The position numbers and the translations under genes are program-made. A stretch of 64,000 nt of DNA from Microlunatus elymi (lineage in GTDB: Bacteria > Actinomycetota > Actinomycetes > Propionibacteriales > Propionibacteriaceae): contig NZ_CP041692.1 in assembly GCF_007362775.1 (NCBI RefSeq), positions 2,728,001-2,792,000 of the forward strand. Direction: 5' to 3'. Of this stretch, positions 39,668 through 48,032 are shown in pieces (within the stretch, counting starts at the first letter, position 1; each line of letters opens with the position of its first letter). The notes beneath the pieces were generated by a model. That model saw only the letters and a list, made by a program, of their open reading frames with translations. It ran no database searches and had not been told where the DNA came from.

Positions 39668-39744
39668 TGGTGATGATTCGGCGATCTGGAGTTGCCATGA
39701 CAGGGTTGGCTCATCGCGTTGATCGGGGTTAATGAGGGGGATTC

Positions 39745-41688
39745 GTGCGCCCATCGGCGAGAAACCGGGCAGTCCGGGCTGGACTGGCGTTGTTGGCGTC
39801 CACGGCCCTGATTCTGGCGGCGGCAAGCGCACCGGCATCGGCCGACGAGCCGGAGAAGACGAAAATTCTCTTCCTGCTCGACGTATCCGGATCGATGAAC
39901 GAAAAGGTGTCCTCCGGCGGCACCAAGTTAGCGGCGGCCAAACAAGCCGTTAAGAGTGTCGCAGGATCATTACCGGATAATGCCGAAGTCGGCCTGCGCG
40001 TTTATGGATCGAAGATTTCCGAACCCAAGGAAAAGAATCCGAAAGCCTGTCGGGACACCGATCTCGTACTGCCGGTCGGCCCGCTCGACCGGGGCAAGCT
40101 CGACACCGCCGTGGGCAGCTTCAAAGCGGTCGGGGAGACGCCGATCGCGTACTCACTGACCAAGTCCATCGGCGATCTCGGATCTTCCGGCAAGCGGGTG
40201 TTGGTGCTGGTCTCCGACGGCGAGGAGAACTGCGTCAAGGATCCGTGCCCGACGGCGAAGAAGTTGGCCGGGTCGGGTGTCGATCTGCAGTTCAACGCGG
40301 TCGGCTTCGATGTGAACGCCAAGGCTCGCAAACAGCTGAAGTGCATCGCCGGCGCCGGCAACGGCTCCTATTACGACGCCGATCGGTCCGGCGATCTGAC
40401 CGATTCGTTGCAGAAGATCACTACTCGCGCACTGCGTCCGTTCCAGTTGTCGGGTACGCCGGTCAAGGGCACCGATGATCCGTCGTCAGCACCGGCCATC
40501 GCCGACGGCCAGTACACCGACCGATTCGCCAAGTCGGTGCAGGAGCGGTACTACCGCATCGATCGGCAGCCGGGCCATCCGGTCTCGGTGTCGCTGGCCG
40601 ACGTCAACCACGCCGCCGGTGGTTATCGGATGACCAGCTACAACCTGGAACTGCAGACCGCCGACGGTCAGACCTGTGACTCGGCGCGCGGGGGATCGAC
40701 CTCGTTGGGGTCGGCCAAGGTGGCCACCACCGTGGTGGGGGCACCGGCCACCGGTTCGGCGGCGAGTTCGTCGGGAACCGACGATCCCTGCGTTGCCGAG
40801 CCGTTGGTGCTGAAGGTCCAGCCCAGTCAGTTCGTGGAACAGCAACCGGTCCTGCGGATCGAGCTTCGGGTCTCGTCGACTCCGCCGGCGACCAACGTGA
40901 CCGAGTTGCCTGAGCCGGCCGGACCGGCGGGCACGGCCAGGACCGTCAAGGCAGCCAAGCCGGTCCGCCACGTGGTCGGTGGGACGTCGTTCGTCGATGC
41001 GGGCAGCCTGCAGGCGGGGACCTGGGACGACACGATCGCCGTCGGCGAGACGCTGATGTACCGGGTGCCGGTCAAGTACGGGCAGCGGCTTCGGGTGACT
41101 GCAGATCTGCCGAAGCGCGGAACGGATTGGTCGCCCGGTGACACGGACGGGTTCTATCCCGGCCTGACGCTGTTCGGCCCCGATCGCGCCGAGCTGACCT
41201 CGAAGGAGGTCTCGGTCACCGGAGCGGGTGGCGGTGACGCCCGCTTGAGTGCAGTCACCACCCAGGTCCGCTACCGCAATCGCGAGAGCGCGGATCGATC
41301 GGTTCGCTGGACGTCGCAAGCCGGTGACTACTACATCGGTGTCTCCCTGGGGGCCCTGCAGCCCGAGTTGACCGGCCGGCTGATGCACATCCGGTTGAGT
41401 GTGGCGGTGGACGGTGCCGAGTCAGGAGTGCCGCAGTTGACCGCCGCATCGGCGTCCGCGTCGCCGTCGGCCGGCTCGACCCCGTCGACCTCGTCGACCT
41501 CGGCAGGCACTGCAGCGACCGACGCGACGCCCGGCTCGAACGCCGGCGATCCCGCCGACACGGGTGACGGCAACACCGGTAACGATCACACCGGGCTGGT
41601 CGTCGGCGTCGTGGTGGGCGGGCTGGTGTTGGCCGCAGCCTGTGTCGGCGGAGGAATTCTGATCGGCCGAAGCAGGCGGCGGAGCTAG
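39745..41688 (+). CDS. Secreted VWA-domain protein with C-terminal membrane anchor
   Basis: A 647-residue protein. A Sec signal peptide (about 1-34, ending SAPASA-DEP) precedes a von Willebrand A domain (about 40-220) with an intact metal-binding site: DVSGSM, and Thr in ETPIAYSL, then LVSDGEENC. Then come a long beta-rich region, a Ser/Thr/Ala-rich spacer (about 565-615) and a single C-terminal helix (LVVGVVVGGLVLAAACVGGGIL) ending in RSRRRS. It is probably membrane-anchored with its VWA domain outside. The position beside the Tad genes suggests adhesion or pilus assembly. Start is GTG 39745 after GAGGGGG. Confidence 0.88.
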   Translation: MRPSARNRAVRAGLALLASTALILAAASAPASADEPEKTKILFLLDVSGSMNEKVSSGGTKLAAAKQAVKSVAGSLPDNAEVGLRVYGSKISEPKEKNPKACRDTDLVLPVGPLDRGKLDTAVGSFKAVGETPIAYSLTKSIGDLGSSGKRVLVLVSDGEENCVKDPCPTAKKLAGSGVDLQFNAVGFDVNAKARKQLKCIAGAGNGSYYDADRSGDLTDSLQKITTRALRPFQLSGTPVKGTDDPSSAPAIADGQYTDRFAKSVQERYYRIDRQPGHPVSVSLADVNHAAGGYRMTSYNLELQTADGQTCDSARGGSTSLGSAKVATTVVGAPATGSAASSSGTDDPCVAEPLVLKVQPSQFVEQQPVLRIELRVSSTPPATNVTELPEPAGPAGTARTVKAAKPVRHVVGGTSFVDAGSLQAGTWDDTIAVGETLMYRVPVKYGQRLRVTADLPKRGTDWSPGDTDGFYPGLTLFGPDRAELTSKEVSVTGAGGGDARLSAVTTQVRYRNRESADRSVRWTSQAGDYYIGVSLGALQPELTGRLMHIRLSVAVDGAESGVPQLTAASASASPSAGSTPSTSSTSAGTAATDATPGSNAGDPADTGDGNTGNDHTGLVVGVVVGGLVLAAACVGGGILIGRSRRRS

Positions 41689-41875
41689 CGCCGCTGCTCC
41701 GGCCACAGATGGGCTTTGTACGAGCCAAGTGCCGTACGAACATCTCCGCAATGTTTCCCGGACAGGTCCAGCTGTGGGCTGCTGATTTGCCGATGGGGGC
41801 TTCGCCCTGCCATCATCCTGATGCCTATACCGGCGATATCCGGTGTATGGCTCAGTCTCTTGGGGGAGAATTTCC
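41689..41875. promoter_or_regulatory. Intergenic region after the VWA gene
   Basis: This gap separates the VWA gene from the small frame at 41876 and the pilus operon. It contains an imperfect palindrome ACCGGCGATATCCGGT near 41829-41844 and AT-rich sequence before the next start, compatible with a promoter. No clear terminator was found. Confidence 0.3.
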
Positions 41876-42028
41876 GTGCGTCTGTTGACGACGAACCGTG
41901 ATGTCCGGGGTGTGCCGACCCCCGAGACTGCGGCCGTCCCGGCGCTCAGTTCGCTCGGCGTCGGGTCGAGCAGACGAGCCCGAGTCGTCACTTTGACGCA
42001 GGTCGGACGAAGTAGGCGACGAAGGTAG
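41876..42028 (+). CDS. Possible 50-residue basic small protein
   Basis: GTG 41876 is preceded by TGGGGGAGA at a good Shine-Dalgarno distance. The 50-residue product starts MRLLTTNRDVRGVPT and ends in an Arg-rich tail (SSRRARVVTLTQVGRSRRRR). No family is recognised. The strong ribosome-binding site is the main evidence. It may be a leader peptide or DNA/RNA-binding small protein ahead of the pilus operon, or chance. Confidence 0.35.
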   Translation: MRLLTTNRDVRGVPTPETAAVPALSSLGVGSSRRARVVTLTQVGRSRRRR

Positions 42029-42128
42029 CGGCGTTTTGGCCCATTGCCTCGGTACGCTTCTGGGGAAAGATTTCATCCGATTGCGAAGCGCCCGGTGACG
42101 TTGGGCAGAGTAATTTTGGGGGTTTTGC

Positions 42129-42911
42129 ATGGAGATCGTTGTTCTCGGCGCAACGTCGTTGGGCACGGCAAAGGGATTGTCGACGGCGGCGCCGTCAGGA
42201 TTGCTTTCCCTTCTGGAAACCGAGAATTCAACGGCAGAGCATCTCCTGTTTCTTGTGCCACAGGGAGCACTTGTATCCGCCCGTGAACAGGCTCACGTGG
42301 TGCTGGCCGGCCGACCGGCCATGAACATTTGCGTGCTCGGCGCCGACCATCATCCGTTGACCCTGGCAGTGGCCGGTGCGGTTGTCGGTGATCTTGCGTC
42401 CAACGGCGGTTGGACCGATCCCGGGCATGGCGTGCAGCTGGCTCGGCAGACGCTGCGGCAGTGCAGGAGTCTGGTCTGGCATCGGCAGCTGTTCGGGCTG
42501 CAGCAACCTGAACCCTCGTTCGGCCGGCGCTGGCTGTCGCTGCTGCCGTCGCGAACCTTTCTGTCCCAACTGGGCGACGATGATCTGACTCCGTTGCCGG
42601 CCACGGTGCCGACGTCGGCCGGGGAACTGCTGTACGTGGGCGGCCCGGTCGGTCCCGAGCTGGAACGCGCACTGTCGGCGACCCAGGCCCATCGGATCGA
42701 GGTCGGCACCACGGTCCGAGCGCCGTACCGGACCAAGGGGTCGATCGAGCTGACCGCCCTCACCCCGCCGCAGCTCATCGATGCACCGGCTCGGTCCTGC
42801 CGGACCTGCGACGCCGGCCTGGTCGACGGTTGGTGTGCGTTCTGCAACCAGCGGACCGACGGGCCATCCATGATCAACAGCGAGCAGCCGGTGTCGGTCC
42901 CGACCGCTTGA
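42129..42911 (+). CDS. Hypothetical protein with C-terminal CxxC-CxxC zinc-ribbon
   Basis: A 260-residue protein of no recognised family. The N-terminus (MEIVVLGATSLGTAKGLSTA) is strand-rich, and the middle contains HRQLFGLQQPEPSFGRRWLSLLP. The C-terminus has CRTCDAGLVDGWCAFC, two CxxC pairs separated by 8 residues, which probably bind zinc. The last 25 residues are polar. No signal peptide or membrane helix is seen, so it is predicted cytoplasmic. It is the first sizeable gene of the plus-strand pilus operon, 180 bp before cpaB, hence perhaps an assembly or regulatory factor. Confidence 0.7.
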   Translation: MEIVVLGATSLGTAKGLSTAAPSGLLSLLETENSTAEHLLFLVPQGALVSAREQAHVVLAGRPAMNICVLGADHHPLTLAVAGAVVGDLASNGGWTDPGHGVQLARQTLRQCRSLVWHRQLFGLQQPEPSFGRRWLSLLPSRTFLSQLGDDDLTPLPATVPTSAGELLYVGGPVGPELERALSATQAHRIEVGTTVRAPYRTKGSIELTALTPPQLIDAPARSCRTCDAGLVDGWCAFCNQRTDGPSMINSEQPVSVPTA

Positions 42912-43090
42912 ACCCACACAGGGTTCGCCCGAACCGCCGTTCGCAGCAACAAGAAGTTCCCGGCGACAAGACGTGCCAGGCAACACCGAATACAGGCAGC
43001 ACGAAATAGGCAACACGAAGCTCGGAGCAGCAGGCGTTCAGGCCCGCACACGTTCGGAGCAGGAAACGTTCAGGAAGGTAACCAAGTCAT

Positions 43091-43813
43091 ATGAACCCCC
43101 GCCAACGACGCGGCGTATTGCTGATGGTGCTCGCCGCTGTCGCCGCCGTGGTGGTGTTTGTCGGCGTCTCGACCTACGTCGGAGACGTCAACAGCAAGGT
43201 CGGCCCGACGGTGACGGTTTACCAAGTCACCAAGGACTTGCCGGCGTTCACCACGCTGTCGAACAAGAACACCGAACCGGTCCAGGTGCCTGAGCGCTAC
43301 GCGGCCGCGAACACCAAGCTGCAGGCCCAGGCGATCGACGGCCAAGTCACCGCAGTCCCGCTGACCGCCGGTGCCGCGGTCAGTACCGACGTGTTGGTGC
43401 CACAAAGTGATCTTGACCCCGACGAGCGGGAGGTCGCGGTCAACGTGAACGCGGTGACGGGACTGGTCGGCCGGATCAAGCCTGGTGACAGGGTCGACGT
43501 GTACGCGACGTTCGCCGACGTCCCCGGACTTCCTCAGCAGGCAAGGATCCTGGTCGAGAACGTGCGGGTGGTGTCGATCGAGGGCCAGAAGCAGGTGCCG
43601 TCTGCCGACAAGCAGACCATGCAGGACGTCATTCCGGTGACGTTGGCGCTGAAGTCGGACGCCGCACTGTCGGTCACCTATGCCAACTCCTTCGCCAAGG
43701 AGGTCCGGCTGGTCGGGTTGCCGTCCGGCGTGGCCCAGGACCGCAGCGGCGAGGAGAAGACGTACGACGCCGGCAAGCTCGGCGGCACTGCTATCCCGGT
43801 GGAGCAGAGATGA
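43091..43813 (+). CDS. cpaB: Flp pilus assembly protein CpaB/RcpC
   Basis: A 240-residue protein: one N-terminal membrane helix (LLMVLAAVAAVVVFVGVSTYV, about 9-29), a SAF domain (TVTVYQVTKDLPAFTTLSNKNTE and LTAGAAVSTDVLVP), then an RcpC-type beta domain (VAVNVNAVTGLVGRIKPGDRVDVYATF). CpaB is a periplasmic/extracytoplasmic assembly factor of Tad pili. AGGAAGGT lies before ATG 43091. The next gene begins in its last 4 bases (ATGA), so translation is coupled. Confidence 0.9.
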   Translation: MNPRQRRGVLLMVLAAVAAVVVFVGVSTYVGDVNSKVGPTVTVYQVTKDLPAFTTLSNKNTEPVQVPERYAAANTKLQAQAIDGQVTAVPLTAGAAVSTDVLVPQSDLDPDEREVAVNVNAVTGLVGRIKPGDRVDVYATFADVPGLPQQARILVENVRVVSIEGQKQVPSADKQTMQDVIPVTLALKSDAALSVTYANSFAKEVRLVGLPSGVAQDRSGEEKTYDAGKLGGTAIPVEQR

Positions 43814-45408
43814 ATCGCGCAGTTATTGCCGTTGCGGACCAGGTGATTCTGCAGGAGCTTCGCTCCCGCCTTGATCAAAGTGAGATGCAGGTCGAGGTCG
43901 CCTTCATCGCAGAGTCGACCACCGAGTTGCCGAGTGCGGTGTTGACGCACAAGCCGTCCGTGGTCTTCGTTCATGATCAACTCGGCCCGGGGCTGGTCAG
44001 TCAGGTGGTTCGTGACCTGACGCTGCGTAATCCCGCGCTGGCGGTGATCGTGATCACCGCCTCGCCGTCGGTGGCCAGCTACGGCGCTGCGTTGGAGGCC
44101 GGAGCCCGCGGCATCCTCAGCTATCCGTTCGGGCTGGAAGACCTTGATCAACGGATGGCGGCGGTGCTGGAGTGGGGCCAGACCGTACGCCGGGTGATCA
44201 CCGACCAGCAGTCGGCCGCGCTGGCGGAGAATCGTGGCGGCCGGGTGCTCACCGTGACCGGCGCCAAGGGCGGGGTCGGCGCGACCGTCGTCGCATCCCA
44301 CCTGGCCTGGGATGTCGCAACTCAGCAACGGGATCTGCGCGTCTGCCTGGTTGATCTGGACATCGAGAAGGGTGACGTGCCGAGCTTTCTCGACGTGTCG
44401 CATCGCGTCTCGGTGGCCGAACTCGCCAAGATCAGTGACGACCTGTCACCGCGGGCCGTCGCGGACACGGTCGTGGTGCACACCAGCGGTCTGCACCTGC
44501 TGTTGGCCCCGGTCGAGATCCGGGACACCGAGGCCGTCACCCCGGAGGCGATCCGCCGGATCGTCGCGCAGTTGCGCGGTTCGTACCACGTCGTGATCAT
44601 CGACGCGGGAGCCGCGGTGACGACGACCCAGGCCGCCGCGGTGGAGACCGCCGACATCACCCTGCAACTGGTGACCGCCGACGTGCCGGCGCTGCGCGCG
44701 GCCCGGCGTCAGGTGACCTTCTGGGAGTCGCTCGCGGTCACCAACCCGGACGGCGTTCATGTCGTCGTGAACCGGTTCGACCGCAGCAGCGAGATCCAGC
44801 AGGACACGATCGATCAACTGGTGCTCGGCCGCCGTTCGGAGATCCTCATTCCCGACCTGGGACGCGGCCTCGAGCGGGCCGGCAACAGCAGGACGCCGGC
44901 CGAAGTTCGCAACCAGGCTTGGTGGAAGAGCCTTCGGGCCATCGCCCAGGAGGTCGGCCTCGTCCGGCCGACCACGAAGCCCGGCAAGCCTGCCCGTACC
45001 GATGATTCTCCGCCGGGCCCGGCGAAGTCCGGCGGTTCGCAGAAGAAGTCGCTGACCGGGGCGGGCAGACGAGCGAAGGCCGAGTCCGGCCAGGTCGCGC
45101 TGGAGACGGTGGCGTTGGTCCCGGCCGCTCTCGGTGTGCTGGTGCTCTGCCTGCAACTCGTGCTTCTGGGGCTGGCCTTCGTCTGGTCCGGCGTTGCCGG
45201 AGACGACGCGGCCCGGGCCGCGTCGCTGGGCCAGGATCCGGCCGCGGCCGTACGGAAGGCCGTGCCCGCAGGATTCGACGGCCGGGTGGTGTCGTCGACC
45301 GGGCAGCGGGTGGTCGTCCGGGTCAGCAGCCCGCTGCTGATCGGGCACGGCGTCGCCCGCGAGGTCAACGTCGATGTCGAGCACACGACCGTACGGGAGC
45401 CACGATGA
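43810..45408 (+). CDS. CpaE/TadZ-like ATPase fused to a TadE-like pilin domain
   Basis: A 532-residue protein in three parts: a receiver-like N-domain (about 1-125, without the full phospho-acceptor set); a MinD/ParA-like ATPase (about 140-390) with TVTGAKGGVGATVVASHLA (deviant Walker A) and VCLVDLDIEKGD; and, after a Pro/Lys-rich linker, a TadE-like tail (425-532) with prepilin-type SGQVALETV and one membrane helix. TadZ/CpaE localises the pilus machine in the cytoplasm, TadE is an envelope pseudopilin; fusing them is unusual. At 45052-45055 a CTGA could mark an original stop/start overlap, so the fusion may be real or a frameshift artefact. Confidence 0.85.
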   Translation: MNRAVIAVADQVILQELRSRLDQSEMQVEVAFIAESTTELPSAVLTHKPSVVFVHDQLGPGLVSQVVRDLTLRNPALAVIVITASPSVASYGAALEAGARGILSYPFGLEDLDQRMAAVLEWGQTVRRVITDQQSAALAENRGGRVLTVTGAKGGVGATVVASHLAWDVATQQRDLRVCLVDLDIEKGDVPSFLDVSHRVSVAELAKISDDLSPRAVADTVVVHTSGLHLLLAPVEIRDTEAVTPEAIRRIVAQLRGSYHVVIIDAGAAVTTTQAAAVETADITLQLVTADVPALRAARRQVTFWESLAVTNPDGVHVVVNRFDRSSEIQQDTIDQLVLGRRSEILIPDLGRGLERAGNSRTPAEVRNQAWWKSLRAIAQEVGLVRPTTKPGKPARTDDSPPGPAKSGGSQKKSLTGAGRRAKAESGQVALETVALVPAALGVLVLCLQLVLLGLAFVWSGVAGDDAARAASLGQDPAAAVRKAVPAGFDGRVVSSTGQRVVVRVSSPLLIGHGVAREVNVDVEHTTVREPR

Positions 45409-45779
45409 CCAGCCGCGACCTGTCCGTCCTGCCGTCCCGACACCGAGGAGCCCGGCGAGCCCGGCGAGAACGTGGCACGGCCAGCCTCGAGTTCGTCGGC
45501 CTGCTGCCGGTGGTGCTGATCGCGATGGTGCTGGTGCTCCAGCTCTTCGCGGCGGCGTACACCGCTCACGCGGCACACCAGTCGGCCCGGGACGCCGCAC
45601 GCGCCTACTCGTTGGGGGAGTCGCCCCAGGCAGCCGCCGAAGCGAGCCTGCCGGGCGGTGTTGATCTTGTCTCGGTCTCCACCTTCGGCCCGCACCACGG
45701 CGTACGGGTGGTCGTCCGCGCGCCGTCGGTGCTGAAGATCGGCGACCCGCACTTCAGCAGTGAGGCGACGATGCCATGA
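45405..45779 (+). CDS. TadE-like pseudopilin
   Basis: A 124-residue protein: Arg-rich leader (RRARRERG), a processing-type G followed by TASLEFVGLLP, one membrane helix (VVLIAMVLVLQLFAAAYTAH), and a short extracellular domain. TadE-like pseudopilins are cleaved by the A24 peptidase and needed for pilus biogenesis. Start and stop overlap both neighbours by 4 bases, placing it firmly in the tad operon. It is a paralogue of the tail of the preceding fusion protein. Confidence 0.87.
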   Translation: MTSRDLSVLPSRHRGARRARRERGTASLEFVGLLPVVLIAMVLVLQLFAAAYTAHAAHQSARDAARAYSLGESPQAAAEASLPGGVDLVSVSTFGPHHGVRVVVRAPSVLKIGDPHFSSEATMP

Positions 45780-47106
45780 GAAGCTCCTTCAGTCAGAGTT
45801 TCGCCCGGCCCACCGCCGCGGTCACCAGTACGCACACCGCCGACGACGAGGTCGTCCGCAGATTTCGCCAGATCCTGTTGGACGAGGTGGACCTGCAGGA
45901 ACTGTCCCGTCTGCCCGGCGAGGAGCGACGGGCCCGGCTCGAGCGGGTGCTGGCCCATCTGATCTCCCGCGAGGGGTCATCCTCTCCAGCCGGGAACGGT
46001 CCACCCTGATCCGTCGCGTCGTCGACGAGGCGATCGGTCTCGGTGTGCTGGAGCCGCTGCTGGCCGACGAGACGATCTCCGAGATCATGATCAACGGCCA
46101 CGAGACGGTGTACGTGGAGCGGTTCGGCCGGGTCGAGCGGATCCCGTCCGGCTTCACCAGCGAGGCGCAGCTGCTGCAGACCATCGACCGGATCGTGTCC
46201 GGCGTCAACCGGCGGGTCGACGAAGCCAGCCCGATGGTCGACGCCCGGCTGCCGGCCGACGCCCGGCTGCCGCGCGGCGCCCGGGTCAACGTGGTGCTGC
46301 CGCCGCTGTCGCTGAACGGCCCGTCGGTGACGATCCGGCTGTTCCCGAAGGCGTACGGCCTGCCGGAGTTGCTGCAACGCGGCACCTTGGACCAGCCGAT
46401 CGCCGATCTGCTGGCGGCCAGCGTCAAGGCGCGGCTGAACATCACCGTCTCCGGCGGCACCTCGTCCGGCAAGACCACCATGCTCAACGCACTGTCGGCC
46501 TTCGTACCGGACTCGGAACGCATCATCACCGTCGAGGACGCCGCCGAGCTGTCCTTGACCCAGCCACACGTACTGCGGCTCGAGACGCGACCGGCCAACG
46601 TCGACGGCCGGGGCGCGGTGAGCATCCGTGATCTGGTCCGCAACTCGTTGCGGATGCGACCCGATCGGGTGATCGTGGGCGAGGTCCGCGGCGGCGAGGC
46701 GCTGGACATGTTGCAGGCGATGAACACCGGTCACGACGGCTCGCTGACCACCGTGCACGCTAACTCCGCGCTGGATGCGCTGTCCCGGATCGAGACGCTG
46801 GCCACCATGAGCGAGGTCGACATCCCGTTCGAGGCGATCCGGGACCAGGTCAACGGAGCACTCCAGCTGGTGATGCAGCTGACCCGCTACTCCGACGGTT
46901 CCCGCCGGGTGGTGGAGATCGGCTATCTGGTGTCCGAACAGCGCTCGGAGTATCGGATGCACACGATCGCCCGTTGGGACGGAATCGGTCATCGGTTCGA
47001 GCACTTCGATCTTCCCGACCGGCTGCTGGACAACCTGGCCCAGAGCGGCATCTCGGTGCCCGCGTCCTGGCCGGTGACCGTGCCGGCATCCTGGCCGGTG
47101 AGTTGA
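45776..47106 (+). CDS. tadA: TadA/CpaF secretion ATPase (reading frame broken by a 1-base shift)
   Basis: The hexameric ATPase powering Tad pilus assembly. The N-terminal part from ATG 45776 reads to HLISREG, then stops. Restoring one G in the GGGG run 45973-45976 joins it to VILSSRERSTLIRRVVDEA and the rest, giving about 444 residues. Present: ISEIMINGHETVYVERFG, Walker A in TVSGGTSSGKTTMLNAL, Asp box IITVEDAAELS, Walker B/secretion box RPDRVIVGEVRGGEALDML, and the TGHDGSLTTVHAN His box. The C-terminus repeats VPASWPV twice. All catalytic motifs are in the intact second part, so the break is probably sequence error. Confidence 0.88.
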
Positions 47107-48032
47107 TGATGGCGATCGCCTACCTGGCGTTGATCGCCTGTGTCGTGCTGGCGGTGGCCGGCATCGCCCAGCTCGTGGGCAGCGCTACCGGTCGCCGGCA
47201 GATCGTGCTGGCCACGCTGTCGGCGGGCGACCTCGACGAGAGCACCGGCACCCGGTTCCAGCGGGCGAATCGTCGCTTCCTGAGGACCCGGCTGGGCTCC
47301 TGGCTGGATCGGCAGCTGGACCAGGCCGGTATCGGCTACAACCGGCTCGCGGTGGTGATCGTGTTGCTGGCCATCACGGTGATCGTCCCGGTGGTGCTGT
47401 ATCAGCTGCTGGCGCCGATCTTCGCGGTGGTCGGCCTGGCCGCTGGTTACGTCATCCTGCGGCTCTGGCTGTCCCGGGCCCGGGAACATCGCAAGGAGAA
47501 ATTCGTCCAGCAGATTCCCGAACTGGCTCGAGTGCTGTCGAATGCCACCAACGCGGGACTGAGCATCGCCACCGCGTGGTCGGTGGCGGAGAACGAGATG
47601 GCCGAGCCGGCGCGCTCCGAGATCGCGCGGCTGAACGCCGAGGTGCGGTTCGGAGCATCGCTGGAGGACGCGATGACCGAGCTCGCGGATCGACTGCCGG
47701 CCAGCGAGGTGCAGGTGCTGATGTCCACCCTGGTGGTGAGTTCGCGCTCCGGCGGCTCGCTGGTCAAGGCGTTGCGGGACATCTCGTTCACCCTCGACGA
47801 CCGCAAGGAGGTCCGCCGTGAGGTCCGTACGACGCTGGCCCAGGCCCGCAGCACCTCCAACCTGGTCGCGGCGATGAGCATCGGCATGCTCGCTGTGCTG
47901 AACGTCGTCCGGCCGGGCACCGTCGAGCTGATGACCCAGAACCTGATCGGGCAGCTGGCCCTGGTGGTCGGCTTCGGGCTGATCGTGCTGGGTCTGTGGA
48001 TCATTCGCCGGATGACCAGGATCGGCCGCTGA
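47106..48032 (+). CDS. tadB: TadB-like type II/IVb secretion system F-domain membrane protein
   Basis: A 308-residue inner-membrane protein of the T2SSF family. An N-terminal helix (AYLALIACVVLAVAGIAQLVG), a central pair of helices (about 80-125) and C-terminal helices (about 255-300) surround a cytoplasmic domain. That domain has the F-domain signature QIPELARVLSNATNAGLSIATAWSVAENE and LMSTLVVSSRSGGSLVKALRDIS. It forms the platform under the pilus with TadC. ATG 47106 overlaps the tadA stop. A second ATG follows at once. Confidence 0.9.
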   Translation: MMAIAYLALIACVVLAVAGIAQLVGSATGRRQIVLATLSAGDLDESTGTRFQRANRRFLRTRLGSWLDRQLDQAGIGYNRLAVVIVLLAITVIVPVVLYQLLAPIFAVVGLAAGYVILRLWLSRAREHRKEKFVQQIPELARVLSNATNAGLSIATAWSVAENEMAEPARSEIARLNAEVRFGASLEDAMTELADRLPASEVQVLMSTLVVSSRSGGSLVKALRDISFTLDDRKEVRREVRTTLAQARSTSNLVAAMSIGMLAVLNVVRPGTVELMTQNLIGQLALVVGFGLIVLGLWIIRRMTRIGR

